Assembly: GCF_025399195.1 (NCBI RefSeq)
Contig: NW_026252103.1
Span: 1 to 64,000 of the forward strand
Direction: 5' to 3'
DNA length: 64,000 nucleotides
Origin: Umbelopsis ramanniana AG
Taxonomy: Eukaryota > Mucoromycota > Umbelopsidomycetes > Umbelopsidales > Umbelopsidaceae
Shown: positions 27,179-40,689 of the stretch, piece after piece
Layout: every line of letters starts with the position of its first letter
Numbering within the stretch: position 1 is the first letter of the stretch
Made by a program: the position numbers and the translations under genes
The notes under the pieces: generated by a model
The model's input: the letters and a program-made list of their open reading frames with translations, nothing else
Told to the model about the DNA's origin: nothing
Databases searched by the model: none

Positions 27179-27465
27179 CCAATGAACCAAAAAGTAAACA
27201 TCAACATTTGTCCAAGTTCTAGTACATGTAAGAGAGTACTGTGATTCATACTTTAAGTATTGATCAAGTAAAATGAAACCAGTATATTAAATATTATATT
27301 AGAGTATTATGATATGCACAAAAGAAAAGGAACGATACAAAGGTTGATGGCGGACGAAGAGAACAGTGCATGTTTTGAACGGGGGTATATGTTGAAATTA
27401 CAGTTGTATGTATAAGAACAGTAGATAAGGGAAGGAGGTTCAAATCTTTTTGCTTTGGTGGTTGA

Positions 27466-28926
27466 TCACGTACGGACCAAGCTGCGCCAAGAGAGGGATG
27501 ATGAATTGGATATCTGACGTCGAACAGGTCTGGGCGAGCTACATGTACTGTTCAAACTGACAGCGCTGTCATTGCTCAGAAGAGATCCCTTCAAACTTGA
27601 GCCTGAAGCATTGGAGCGATGCCGACTGCTTGAGGCTGATCTATACGAGTGGAAGCTGCTAAGACTTTCTGCAATGGATGCTGCTTCATCTATATCAAGA
27701 TCAATGTGCTCTTCAAGTTTGGCAGTTCTCACCCATCGTCGTCGACGCGTCAATAAATGTAAGCCACGAGATTGATGGCTGAAGTTCTCCCAGCTGTGAT
27801 TACCGTATTCCCAGCCTTCTTTGTCAACGTCACCATCAAGGTCGAGCCACCATTCAGGGTCACTCCACACCCAATGCATACTCTTTCGCATAATAGTGTC
27901 AGAATTTTCGGATAATTTGGTAGTGGCATTGGAAGGTGGTGGCAGAGAGAAGTCTTTGGTATTTGGAACTGGTTCATGATATTCATCGGCCCTAGAAAAT
28001 TTTCCCCCAAAAAAAGAGGTTTGACGTAAGTATCTTAAAAATAACCCACCTCCCTCTAATACATTAGAAGAGGGGTTGCATGAGACAAGGACTTACCAAG
28101 AAGGCCGCTCGTTTGGCAAAAGTATGTCGTTCCATGTAACGCCTGGCCACCAACGTTGGTTTTCGTAAACGACAAAACGAAACATAAGCTCTTTTTCCGG
28201 ACGCCGACCAGATTTAGCGCTTTGAGATTGTATCGCACGCCATCCATCTTGACTTTTTCTTCGTCTATTCGCAGCCCTTTGGATTTGCCAAACATCGCTC
28301 AGGGCAACGATGGAACGTTGAACAAGTGGGTAATTATAAAAAGCGGTGCGGATGAGTCTGAACCATGGGCTGTTCCAAAGCAGACCAACTGTACCCAGAC
28401 CGGCTAAAGCTTGTCGGACCGGCAGAAGGTACGTGCATATTATCCAGATAGGGTAAATGGACAGTAGGGATTTTAGCATTCGCAGGGACACGTCAGGATT
28501 GTGCCAGTCCAGCAAATAAAATATGCCATTTATGACGTCCGCCATTCTATCCAAGCGATTCAATAAATATTCAATGTCCTGAACAGCTTGGGGGATATCA
28601 CGAGGAATATTATTTGTGTCAGGATGGGGCTTTCCATGAACTTCTCTGCGGTGCCTTAGAAGCCATTGATAAGCCAGTCGGCAAATTGGCAATAAAGGGA
28701 TTACGAATATGAGAAGAGTACGATGATAAAGACATAAAATCCACCATGAAACAAGAAGGAGTAGAGAGTGGCTTGTTGGGGTAGTGGGGTGCCAGGTGAC
28801 AATATGGACCAGCCCAGTGAGGAAATGAGCAATTGGACTGAGATGTGTCAACATTCGTGTTATTGGAGGCGGTATTGAAGTGATAAAATCCAGTCTTTCT
28901 GCATTGCGTATAGATTCCGTCGCCAT
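27466..28926 (-). CDS. Pex24-family integral peroxisomal membrane protein with DysF motifs
   Basis: Two exons (28926-28097, 27991-27466) encode 451 residues. The N-terminal half has four or so hydrophobic spans (IAHFLTGLVHIVTW; SLLLLVSWWILCLYHRTLL; YPIWIICTYLLPV). The second half has the paired dysferlin-type motifs of this family: FVVYENQRWWPGVTW (DysFN) with LLPNERPSWADE, and WVWSDPEWWLDLDGDVDKEG with WEYGNHSWENF (DysFC). Pex23/Pex24/Pex28-32 proteins sit in ER-peroxisome contact sites and regulate peroxisome number, size and new formation. A Ser-rich C-terminal tail with basic clusters follows. The intron falls inside the DysF region. The start was set at the first ATG of the frame, MATESIRNAERLDF. 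Confidence 0.88.
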
Positions 28927-29499
28927 GTCTGACAAATTGTTGAAAGACAGGGTACTGGCCGAACTAGTGAAAGCCCACAAAGACAAAAAAAAATTTGTCC
29001 CTTCTTTTTTGCTCTGTTACAAAAAAAAAGGTGCCAAAAGTGACCGCCGACCCCATAAATTCAAGATTTTAATGTGGTCGCATGACCTCGTCTGTTGTGC
29101 GACTGCAAAGTCATAGGTGCGATCTGGCAATAGCCATTCACAGCAACATACCACTTGTCACAATATGACAAAATGTTTCAATCCCACTATTCCCGAGAAG
29201 TCCATCCTTATACTGCAGCACTATTACAGTGTCGAGGGGGATGGAGCGGCCGACGTAATTACAGAGTAGCTGTCACCTTAATAACGTAGTACATACGGAT
29301 CAGTATATATCGCCAGTCATGTCTATGGCGATTGTAGAAAAAACCTTTCGTATCAACTTGCACAGAGCGCTGTACAATATTATTGGGATATATCCTTCTC
29401 GGCAATATTTGTTGGGGGGTAAAAAAGAAAATAAGGGTAATAATGGCCATGAGAGAAATGTGCAAAGCTACTTTTTTGTTTGTGCAAGACTAGTCTCCT
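28927..29499. other. Intergenic, upstream of peroxin and downstream of Rab11
   Basis: A-rich stretches near 28984 and 29020 close to the peroxin start. The short ORFs on both strands look spurious. No other feature seen. Confidence 0.4.
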
Positions 29500-30592
<1,093 letters not shown>

Positions 30593-31539
30593 GGCGAAAT
30601 TTGTAGGAATTCAAGATGTTGATGCAACGGACCCAAAGCAAACCTCAATAGGCGGATATAACAAATTAGGTGACGCTTTGCGGAGCTGTAATTTTATAAT
30701 TTTTTTTATTTTTATATTTTGATTGCAAGACGCATGATGGCACTTGACTCCAGTTCAAAGGGACTGAGCACCGGTAAGAGAACCATATAAACCAAATATT
30801 AGATTGTCAAAGATATTAAGAATAGTGAATAAACTATCATACAAGGTAGCGTACGCAAGATACTTGTGTAGATGTAAAGAACTGCCATACTATCTTTACC
30901 ACATGATACATCCTTCGTTTCCCCCCAAGTGGTGCCATCTTATTGATATGATAAACCATTTGTTGTACACATCACAACGCTTGATTTGGACAAACTGGAT
31001 ATCTTAAATTGATAAACATACAAATAATTATGCCGCACTTTAAAAAGACCTTCTCAACACTCGTTAGATTGCTCTCTCCGCTCCATCGAGAATAGAATTG
31101 ACAAAGCAAGTTATCTCAAATTCTTTGTAAAATGCCGCCTATTTATCCCGCACAGGATTCATTCGAAGAGAAACACATTTCAACTTGGTTACCGCATCTA
31201 ACAGCTCCGAAATAAATATACCCGTAGCTTATGGACCCCCGTCCTTTCAAAAGTATTTACAGCAGTGAAAGTCATTTTTGAATGGACACAGTCTTTAAAA
31301 CAGTTCATTTTCGCAATGTAGAAGGTCATGAAAGAATGGGTCACTTCACAAACGATAGAATGATATATCAATTTTGGTATGTGTTTGCGATAGCCTCTGG
31401 GTTTTGGTCCTGCATTGTGCCAGTTCACGTGCGAGGTGCCCAAAATTTTGTTTACCAAGTCAATTTGAATTTTTTTTTGTGTTGTTTTTTACCTCCATTT
31501 TCAAAAAGTTTGAAGCACCACCACAGATAATCCGCTAAA
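30593..31539. other. Divergent promoter region between Rab11 and CCCH genes
   Basis: AT-rich, with one CACGTG E-box near 31426 about 115 bp before the CCCH-gene ATG. The short ORFs show no family resemblance. Confidence 0.4.
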
Positions 31540-32722
31540 ATGCACGAAGCTCAGCGAAGGCAGCTGGTAGTAGGATCAGCTGTTGTCGTTACTGTCGGCG
31601 TAATCCTTTATCACGTTTTTTTCCGGAAACCAAATAGTAATTCACCTACTGATGGCAACGACAGGAGAGAATCTTCTCAAGGTATGTAGCAATGTCAGAC
31701 ATTCAATTTCTATATTTGTTGGAATTGGCCATTAGTGGCTACATGACCTCGAAACTAGAGGGAATCTGTCTCTGTCCTTTATTATTCCTAACAGCTAACG
31801 AATGTCGTGGTTCTTTTTCAAACAGAAAAAGCAGTCGAGTCCAAAGCTGAAGCCAAGGCTATAGTTGCGGACCAATTGAAAGCAAAAAACGCAGGGGATG
31901 AAGACGTGGTCGTGGCTACAATCGAAACCGTTCAAATTGAGGTCATCGAAAAAACTGGCAGTGCTTCAACGGAAGAATCGCTGCATGAAAGTGCAAGTGA
32001 AGAGGATGAAGCAAACTCAGTTGCCGATGGAGAATCAACCGATGCTACAGAGGAAGAGGTAGTCAAAGAAATCATTAGGCAAGAAGAAGGATCAATGAAC
32101 CATATAGCTGAACAATTAGAAGAAGCTGTCGAAACCATTATGACCACTGCTGAAACTGTGGAAACTGTCCTTAATACCGAGCCAATTTTGGATGCTGAAG
32201 TGGAGGAGCCTGTCTCCATTGACGTTGAAGTAACTGCCACCATTACTGCCGAACCTAAGGTACCGAAGTCTCCATGGGAAGACGTGCCTACTATGAATGA
32301 AACAAACGTATGGGATTCCCCTGAGTGGACACCCCAGCAACAGACGCAGCCTTCGGAGACAAGTACAGCTCGTCACTCTGACTTAAATATCAATTCAGCT
32401 CCATTTGTGCCCAAACAGAAGGTCAAGCGATTAGAATCACCAGAGCAGCGTCGTGAGATGATGAACAAGCAACGCCAAACCACTGCTTCCTTCAAAGCAA
32501 GATGTAGATATTGGCCCAAGTGCACTAACAAAAAGTGCAAGTACGTTCATCCAATGTATCCTTGCCGGTAAGTTAAATATCATGCATGCCATCGATTCTT
32601 TAGCCAATGCACCTAACCTCTTCGATCTCCTTACCAGTAATGATCCAAACTGTAAATTTGGCGAGCGATGTATTTACTATCACGCAAAAGATTTGGGTGC
32701 AACCATACAACCAAAGCCTTGA
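31540..32722 (+). CDS. Membrane-anchored protein with two CCCH zinc fingers (Nab2/ZC3H14-like fingers)
   Basis: Three exons (31540-31681, 31826-32567, 32638-32722) give 322 residues. Residues about 9-28 form one hydrophobic span (VVGSAVVVTVGVILYHVFF) right after a short N-terminus, followed by a basic residue pair, so a signal-anchor. A long acidic, Glu/Ala/Thr-rich stretch (about 50-190) lies in the middle. The C-terminus has two CCCH fingers: CRYWPKCTNKKCKYVH (C-x5-C-x4-C-x3-H) and CRNDPNCKFGERCIYYH (C-x5-C-x5-C-x3-H). The second is split by the last intron. This finger spacing is that of the poly(A)-binding Nab2/ZC3H14 group. RNA binding at the surface of the ER or mitochondria is therefore a reasonable inference, not shown. 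No symbol is assigned. Confidence 0.8.
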
Positions 32723-33724
32723 GGTGCGATGTTAGCTTTATGAATCAGGTTTCTATATTTCATTTTTATTATTTCTTTTTCTTTTTGCTCATTAGACGTA
32801 AGCTTTTCATTTGTCTTTATTGCAAGGACGATTCCCCCAACGATCGAAGCATCATCCATGTTTCACAGAGCATAGTGACCGTTCTTACCTTCATCTCTCC
32901 TGTTCAATTTTTTTTTTTTTTTTGCCTGTAAACAATTTTTTTTCGTTCTTTACACACCATGTTCTTCTTTTGGGCTCTTATACTGTTGAAATTTCTTTTG
33001 ACTTTTTTTTGATTTGCGTTCAATATACCGCCGTTTTAAACGATGCTTTTATTATGTCGTCAAGCAATGAGACGGGTTCTTTCCCACCTATTGATTGGGT
33101 AAGAAGGGGGGGGGCATGCTGTGAGTTCTGGGTACCAAAATAAATGTAAGAAAATGTGTTACGTCACGTCCTTTGCACATTATAAAATATGGCGGAGCTC
33201 TCACAATATTTCACTTTTTTGTTCTTTTTGAATACCTTGCATGTCACCTGAGTTCAGTCCCGTCAGGCACAACTAGAAGGCCAGTTTGGACATTGATTTC
33301 CTTTTCTCGTCATATCAGTTATTCAAACGCACATCTCCTCTCCAAACTTTGACTATTCGCTTCTGATTTACATCATCTGGCCCTCCAGTCCAATTGATTT
33401 TCGTTATTTACTTCTTCTACTCGCGTTATTATATCATTTTTTTTTTATTTTTAAATTTTTTAAAACACAAAGGCCATCAGGGATACAACATCAGCGGAAC
33501 GGGCTTAATATTTGTATTCTCGAAAAATTCGCAACTAGCAAAGGTAAAACAAAAGTTCATGACATACACCTTCCTCCATGTTGACCATGTCGCCATTCCT
33601 ACTCCACCCAAGAAAAAAAAATGCCAATGCTTTCGTATCTTCACCACATTTTTAATTTTCTTTTTATTGTTATTCATAATATTCTAGAGTCATACTAGGT
33701 TCCATATAATAATATTATTCGACA
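32723..33724. other. Intergenic, T-rich, upstream of PHD gene
   Basis: Many long T tracts (about 32908-32925, 33005-33012, 33436-33448). The small ORFs in it are poly-Phe artefacts of these tracts. No other feature seen. Confidence 0.4.
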
Positions 33725-36385
33725 ATGCCTGAGGACGATGTAAGTTTCACATTTGTATTAATATAGCACACTACGTTAGAGTTGACCAACTTAACCTCAT
33801 CCTTTTTTGATAGTCCAATTGTGTTATATGTCGCGGTGGGAAATCTACCAAGCGAAATTTAATTTTATTTTGCGATGGAGAAGGTAGTTAACATAATACA
33901 TACTTTCTGATGAGCTATGCAACTACGTGACTAAATGCCATTGCTTTCACAAACACAGATTGTAATTTACCAGTACATCAAGGTATGTAATAACTGTTAT
34001 CGTAACTAACATACCAATGCGATATCTGAAATACTGATCGCTTATGATTCAACACAGACTGCTATGGGATAGATGAAGTACCGGATGGCAGCTGGTACTG
34101 TGAACGATGTGAAGATGGAGTTTTGCCCAGCGAAACGGTAAGTTATCAATTCTTTCATTCATTGTATTTCAAAGAAGGAGCCGCCCATCTAAAAGTTTTT
34201 TGTTTTGCCGACTCCCCTGCAGCGAATTGTATGCTGTCCCAAACTTACAGGCGCATTAAAACGAACAACAGCACCAACACGGTATATGCATGTTGTGTGT
34301 GCTGCGTGGAGCAAGAACATTGATTCGACGGAAGATCCCTACAACTTCAATAATCAAGAGCTTGACAAACAGACTTGCTACATTTGTGGTAGGAAGCAAG
34401 GGCTCTGTGTACAGTGTGAGCATACGTTTTGCACAAAGTAGGTTACACTGTCACGACTTTTTTTTTTCCATAACGAAGTGGGAAAATATTTGTACTGAGC
34501 GTTTTTATGTCTATTGTAGATCTTTCCATATAACCTGTGCGTTGGGTGAACGACTAATAAAGCCAAGCGATACGATACCCGACCAATATCAACTGCTGTG
34601 TGCTAGCCACGTCAAGGAATCCGATGCTGCAGATTCTTCAGACGAAATACATAGCATCCGGTCCAAAAGTCGGAGTTCTAGCACCAGTCACCGCCGCCGT
34701 AGCTTGCAAGCTCGTGGCCGCCTAGTTCAAAGTGAGGATGATGAATCGGATGGAGCTTCCGAAGGATCAGAGGCCAGTGACAAAGGAAACCGTTCAGTGG
34801 CTAGCGATGTGTCCATGGACACTGAAAAATCCGGTAGTCGAACGCCACAAAAATTACCTGCCAAGAAACGGAAAATTACCCTCAACAGTAGCAGTGGTAA
34901 AAGAAATGGAGACCTTGACCTATTTAAGGATGATCAAAGTGAATCTGACGATGACGACGACGATGAAGATGATGATGATGGACTTGGTACTCGTGGTCCG
35001 TCTAGTAAGAAGCCATCTAATGGGGCTCACCGGAGCTCTCTGACCACAGCCACAAAAAGTATGTCACTACAAGAGATGATGCGAAACAAGAGAAAACGGG
35101 CGGACATGGAAAAATCAAAAGGTCTGCAAGGTCTCAAACCTACTACAGCAGGACTATCAATCGACAATACTTTAACAGGGTCCAGTGGTCTGACTAAAGT
35201 ACCTGCTCCATCCACCTCCTCCACACCACCACCACCATCAGCAGCAACAACCAATACTGCGCCGCAACAACCTCAACCTCCGCAACAGCAGCAACCTCCA
35301 AAGAACAAGCTCCCAAAGAATGGTATGGGACTGGCTGCCAATGCTGGTCTTGGACTTGGATCTGGGCGCCAACAATCAACAGCTTCATCTGGTACGACTC
35401 AGTCGACTGCGACGGCTGCTATAAAAAAAACTGGTGTACCATCTACCACCATTAGCGCTATACCATCTCTTGACTTTGATGCTGTGAGTGGGCATGACCA
35501 TTTTCTTTTCTATATGCTGACTGGCCATATGGTATTAACTTAGTTCTCTTTTTATAATTAGCTCCAGAATGATATAAGAGGAGGCTCGCATAAATGGCCG
35601 TTAAATCAAACAACGCCAGCACTGCTATCGCCCGTCACTGGCCAAGTACCGTTCGAAGTAGGAAACGGTACACCTGGTCATGAACGCAGTGGCAGTCCTG
35701 GGACACCAAGATTCGGTGAAAACAAAAAACTTCAAGTTGGTACACCCAAGTAAGTCAAACGTTTTTCTTGTTGAGCAACCGCAGTATAAGTTTTTAACAG
35801 TAAAACCAAACCTCCTGTAGTAGTCGAAAAAGTGACTCTCCAGCTTTAGAATATTCGGAATTGATTGGATCCATGAAAGGAGCAATGCAGGAGATGATGG
35901 AAGGGATGCTCACAAGTAAGGATTTTCTATCTAATTGCACGTTTTTCAAACCATCGATAAACTAAATCTGGGTTTCTTCAGAAATGCAAAATAATCAGAC
36001 TTCCAATCCGGCGACGGCCACACCAGCTGTTAACACCGATCAATTGAACCAGATAATATATCTTCAAACTCAATTGCGAAGTGCTGAAGCTGAGATATTC
36101 CGTATGCGCGAACAACAGCGATCGGAACTAGATGCTTGCAAAAGAGAAGCCGAACGCAACCACCGCCAGTTCAAAGCCAATGTACTATCTATTTTCGAAA
36201 CACTGGGTGCCAAAGTACCTGGCATCACAGCCACTCCGGATAACATAGAAGACTATGTTCAAGAGTTGAAGAATATTGTTGTTTCAGCAAAGTTGGATGA
36301 ACGCGAGCGGGACCGCGTCCTTCAAAAGGTAATGGCCGAAGTCAGTAATAGCAAGATAGAAGACTTTGCCAGATTAAGGTCATGA
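33725..36385 (+). CDS. PHD plus extended-PHD finger chromatin protein (AF10/BRPF/JADE-type module)
   Basis: Nine exons (33725-33739, 33814-33883, 33959-33982, 34058-34137, 34223-34437, 34520-35483, 35562-35749, 35821-35915, 35982-36385) join to 684 residues. The N-terminus is a PHD finger (SNCVICRGG...LFCDGEDCNLPVHQDCYG...WYCERC). A zinc knuckle and an extended PHD follow (VCCPKLTGALKR, YMHVVCAAW, CYICGRKQGLCVQC, FHITCALGERL). This PHD-knuckle-ePHD arrangement reads unmodified or methylated H3 tails in BRPF, JADE and AF10 proteins. The middle is Ser-rich, then acidic (a poly-Asp run near 34950), then Pro/Gln-rich near 35220-35300. The last exon is a coiled coil (LNQIIYLQTQLRSAEAEIFR), as in AF10/AF17. 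No catalytic domain is present, so it is a reader or scaffold, possibly of a NuA3- or Dot1-like complex. The first coding exon is only 15 nt. Confidence 0.88.
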
Positions 36386-37555
36386 AATACCCAACCCTAT
36401 ACATATTTTTGTTGTTTTCCTTTCTTTTGTCACGCACGCCTATGTTTGCTGGTTCTTCTCTCATAATTGTACATTGTTGAATTAAAAGAAACAGGTAGTC
36501 TTATTTTGATAATGCCAAGTAGTAAGCATGTACTTAGATGGAGATGCGCAATTGCTTGAGTCAGTCATGGAGCTGAATGCGACGGCAGCTGACGAAACGG
36601 CTTGTACTTTACGCGAATAGCTCCGAGCAAAGTTGACTCAAGCACCGCTTAAATCCCTGGGAGTCTTCAACACTTTGCGTTTAGTTAAATCCACGATATC
36701 ACGTATTTTAGAAGGGATGCAAATCAACCATGTTGACAGGTAGCGCATCTGGGAGAGAAGCCAAAGAACACCGTGTGGGATGGAAACCTAGTTCGAGCCA
36801 TTTCAGCGCATGCCGGCCGGATAAGCTCCGTCGTGTAGAGAGTGAACATCAGGATATAGTCAATATCAGTGACCTGAGTATCGACATGCCTGGTTTTTGA
36901 AACCAATATAGAGCAGAAAGAAAGCAGCGCAGGGCAACGAAGGAGAAAGCCAGGACGAGGATCCATCATTTATAGGAAGTGGACGCCGGGTAAAGTGCCA
37001 GAGGTGCAAAAAAAGATTTTGTTGCGATGTTGCAAACTTTTGCCACAGACACAAAGTAACATATGGCCATCCGAATATATTTTGGCTACACTCGGATTCA
37101 CTCCACTACCTCGACACATCGTCCGTCGATGCTAGCATCGACATGAAGCCACAGATTAAGCGCATCCATACACCTGACTTACGAAGGAAGGATGTTGATT
37201 CCTCATGGAGTTGAGGCATTTTATTTGCAGGGTGATACCAATAAACAAGGCTGTAATATTGAGTTTCTGTATTATCATGCAATAAAGTGGAGGGAAATAA
37301 CGGAAAATGTCATAGCTCATGTAGGCACGAGGTTAATTAAGGGACCAAGGTGAAAAAGGAAAAACGGTGCGAATGAAGAAACATCGGTCATGTTTTTGTC
37401 TTGACAAAAAAAATGGAGCGACAGAGCCATGGCTTTTACTCTCCTCTTTTTTTTTTTTTAAGGTTCGGTGGATCCCTTGGCAGGCAGTGCATAGCTAAAT
37501 GAACATGGGTATATTTTTGTGAGCACAAATTATTTGATCATCCCAAGTTGGTGGA
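36386..37555. other. Convergent intergenic region
   Basis: Lies between the 3' ends of the PHD and C2H2 genes. Short ORFs on the minus strand (36724-37054) resemble nothing known. T- and A-tracts near 37448 and 37405. No RNA gene seen. Confidence 0.4.
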
Positions 37556-39059
37556 TTAGTGAACTTCAGCTGTGTCACGCATCTCAAGCTCATCGGTTGA
37601 CCCTGGACTACTCGACGAACGTGAACCGCCTAGAGCTTCCAAATATCGTCGTTTCTTGGTAGGAATTTCCATGGTATCTTTGTTTTGTAGGATAAGGGAC
37701 CTTAGCACCTTGTTCTATTAAACACCGAAAAAAATATATTAATATAAAGGACGACATGAGCCAAAAAAAGAATGCCTCGTGTCGTTCTTTTATAATGGCT
37801 TCCTTCCTTACCTCGACTTCCAGATCATGCACTCTATTCTTATACCGTTCTAATTCTCTTGAGTTGTTGAGGAGCATCTGTCTTTCCAGTTGAGATTCCA
37901 AATCTCGATTATGCTTCATCAAGTGTGAAATACGATGCTCTAGTTGTTTTTCATGTTGTGAAGGCTGTGGCGGCGGTGGTTGGCTGGTGCCTTGTGGTGG
38001 CGGTAAGACGGGGCGATGACTTCCCGCTACGGAGTTTGGATCTGGGTAAGTGGATGCTCGAAAAGGGCTTGGCTTTTCTTCTGATCGATAGCCGTGTTCA
38101 TCTAATGACAGTGCCCTTCGACCACTTTCTTTATCAAATGGACGTGACTCTGGGTGTGGTATATGCAGCTCTGGTACATTAGGTCGCGTTCTGATCACGG
38201 TGGTGGAATCGATGGAGTCTTGGCGGTGATTGGATGGAAGGTTGGCGTTTTGTGGCTGAGGTTGGCTGAGCCGTCTTTGAGTCTGAGTTGAATTGCAAGC
38301 GGAGCCTCCTTCTGCACGCCTATGGCGATTTAGAGCGTCCAGCCTTGCAAATGACCGATCGCAAGTATTACATACATAAGGTCGCTCGCCTGTATGAAGT
38401 TTTTGATGTCGCTTCAAATCATGGTGTCTTCTAAATTGATGTTGGCATACCTCACACTAAACATGTAAACAATGCGCAGTAACACGTTAGTTTGCAGCAC
38501 ACACAAAAGACATGGGAGAATAGAAGAGAGAGAGATTACTTGCCTGGTATGGCCGTTCCGCAGAGTGAGTTGCAAGATGTGACTTCAGATTGTGAGGTCG
38601 ACTGAAGGTTTGATCGCATTCCTTGCAGACAAAAGGTTTGTCATGAGATAAAAGTTCCCTTTCATCGGACGAAGCCGACTTGAGTGGAAATGATCCGTAA
38701 CCAGAACGAGAAGTGATTGCTGCTGATACAGTGGCGTTGGTAGAAGGAGGTGATTGGGAATTGCGAATAGGAGATGACGACGTATGGCTCCATTTATCCG
38801 CCGTACTACTAGACCGACTGTCTTCTCTTGATACCATGATAGGTGGAAACGGTACGGCTGGACTTTGCGGTGTAGGTAGGTGTGATGTTGGCGGTTGAGC
38901 AGGTTTTAACTGGTGATCATTCGCTTCGGCTGAAAAGGCTGCTTTGGCGAGGGCATCCATGCCTTTATTATCGTCGTTTAATAATAACGAGATAGAAGAC
39001 GTGGAGTCTTTTCGCATAGGTTCTGATGGTGAAGGACGATCCAGTATTGGAGATGCCAT
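37556..39059 (-). CDS. C2H2 zinc-finger transcription factor with C-terminal coiled coil; contains a GC-AG intron
   Basis: Three exons (39059-38544, 38456-37812, 37714-37556) give 439 residues. Three tandem C2H2 fingers span about residues 147-230: FVCKECDQTFSRPHNLKSHL, CEVCQHQFRRHHDLKRHQ and YVCNTCDRSFARLDALNRH, joined by HTGERPY-type linkers. The first intron falls between the first and second fingers. To keep the frame it must use a GC donor: exon ending CAG, then GCAAGT, the classic GC-AG consensus. The N-terminus is Ser/Pro-rich with SPSEPMRKDSTSSISLLLND. The C-terminal half is Pro/Gln-rich, followed by a coiled coil (LEHRISHLMKHNRDLESQLE) probably for dimerisation. This is a DNA-binding regulator of unknown target. 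Start: first ATG of the exon, MASPILDRPSPSEP. Confidence 0.88.
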
Positions 39060-39481
39060 GCAAAAAAGCAATAGAGCAAAGCGAGCGAAACAAGGAGGAA
39101 AGAGAGAAAGTAAGTGGCTAAGGAAGGAGGAAAAGGAAAAAGAGCTGCTAAAATTTGAGGCTTGACAATTCGTCGCAAGTCCCCGCGCCCCCATTTTTGC
39201 AACAGTGACACCGCCGCTTGTTCTGGACCTGACGTCGTCCCATTGTGGCTGATGCACGCTGCATTTGGTAATGTCCCAAAAAAACCGATATCCGGCCATT
39301 CATCATGTGACTGGACAATCACCTGACTTCAATTTTTTGGCTTACGCTTGATCGAGCTTTGGTTGGCTGGGACAGCTGGGACGTGTTGACGGCACAACAA
39401 TTACCAAACTCCCCCGCACAAACCACCCCTCAGCTGGTTTACAACCATCTCTTTCATCCGGTTGAGCAGACAACCGGTAAC
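39060..39481. other. Divergent promoter between C2H2 and ASXH genes
   Basis: 422 bp between divergent starts, with a half CRE (TGACGTC) near 39231. No gene seen. Confidence 0.4.
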
Positions 39482-40689
39482 ATGGCATTTCGAAGTGTGA
39501 GAAAGCGCGACGATGACATTTCTCAATACCACAAACCTAATTACGGATCTGGATACCCCGAACATCCCTCAATCAAAAAGACAAAGTTGGATACGTGGTC
39601 ATTGGATTATTTATTGCGCAATCCAGAATCAACAATGGCCGACGTTGATCTAAAGGTATGCATCATGCTATACGTTACTGGGAGTCTCCCATAGAGACTG
39701 TCAAAAAAATTAGCTCTCCACTCCTTTAAACCATAGCTCCGCTTCAAACGCTTTTCCCCCCGCACAACTATGTACTGACAAAACTCACTCTTTGTGTTGG
39801 TAGACTATCATATGTCCTGCTTCGTTTCAAATACTACCTCCTCAAGACAGGTCAGACCTTTTAGACTATCTACCTTATTTCGTCAAAGTGTTTGTGCGTC
39901 GAGCCGTCAGTCCATCGGATGCTATCATCTCAAGAACCGAAACTACCATACGACCAAAGTCGGACCAAGAAACCCTTCAACTTCGATTAGATCCCAATTG
40001 GGAAGAAATGCCGGACAAGTCATTGTGGAATGATGGAGCGTTCCTGGAAGCGATGGTTCAATGGCAGGAACTACTCAAACGTGGTCAATTTTTGCATACT
40101 TCAAATGATCTCGACCTCACAAACGATGAGGACAAGAATCTCGCTTTCGATGCCTACTGGGGAGACTTAGGTGAACGTGAAAAGATGCATAATGTGGCTG
40201 GGTAAGCAAGCATGCAGTCAAATTGCCAATCAACTCATGAACCCCTAACTTATCACTGTTTTCTTGTATACACAAACAACCAGAGATTCAAAAAACATTA
40301 CTCTCAAGGATATGTGTCGTTTAGAGCTTATCAAAGTTAATGATGTATTGATATACAAACGAAATTTCAGTGCAAGCAAAGTGATTGTGGATCTCAGTAT
40401 GCAGGTAAGAAAAATAGTAGGATCTCCACTGTCATCGTTCTCTAGTCTAACCACTTTGCGCCCTTAGGTTGTAAAAGCAAGTGGGTCATCGGGGCTCTCG
40501 ATACAACTAGGTGGACAAGTTTATGAAGATTTTGAAACGCCAACCGCTCTGGAAACAAAAATACTGGATTACCATGGACGTGTCACTAAAGAAAAACGTC
40601 CCAATGGAAATGCCTTCAAAAGCATAAGGCTTGTGAGAAACAATAAGGACATGGGTAGATTGTTTGATATTCGCAAAGGCTTGTTATGA
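39482..40689 (+). CDS. ASXH (Asx homology) domain protein
   Basis: Four exons (39482-39655, 39804-40201, 40284-40404, 40468-40689) join to 304 residues. The segment LDYLLRNPESTMADVDLK, then TIICPASFQILPPQDRSDLL and DYLPYF, matches the ASXH pattern (helix with 'L..NP.S.LA..DL', then 'F..LP.EDR..LL.LLP'). This domain in metazoan ASXL proteins is the DEUBAD-like part that activates the BAP1 deubiquitinase. The fungal members are single-domain proteins with a nuclear, chromatin-linked role assumed from homology. An N-terminal basic patch (RSVRKRDDD and KKTKLD) could be a nuclear localisation signal. The C-terminal 100 residues (VIVDLSMQVVKASGSSGLSI; FETPTALETKILDYHGRV) form a second, unrecognised globular-looking region. 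The start MAFRSVRKRDDD is the first ATG in the frame. Confidence 0.75.

Noticed and set aside
32740-33700. Plus ORFs rich in Phe upstream of the PHD gene
   Set aside because: They are translations of poly-T tracts with no domain.
34940-35310. Asp and Gln/Pro codon repeats in the PHD gene as a microsatellite expansion
   Set aside because: They are ordinary low-complexity coding stretches within an exon that keeps its frame.
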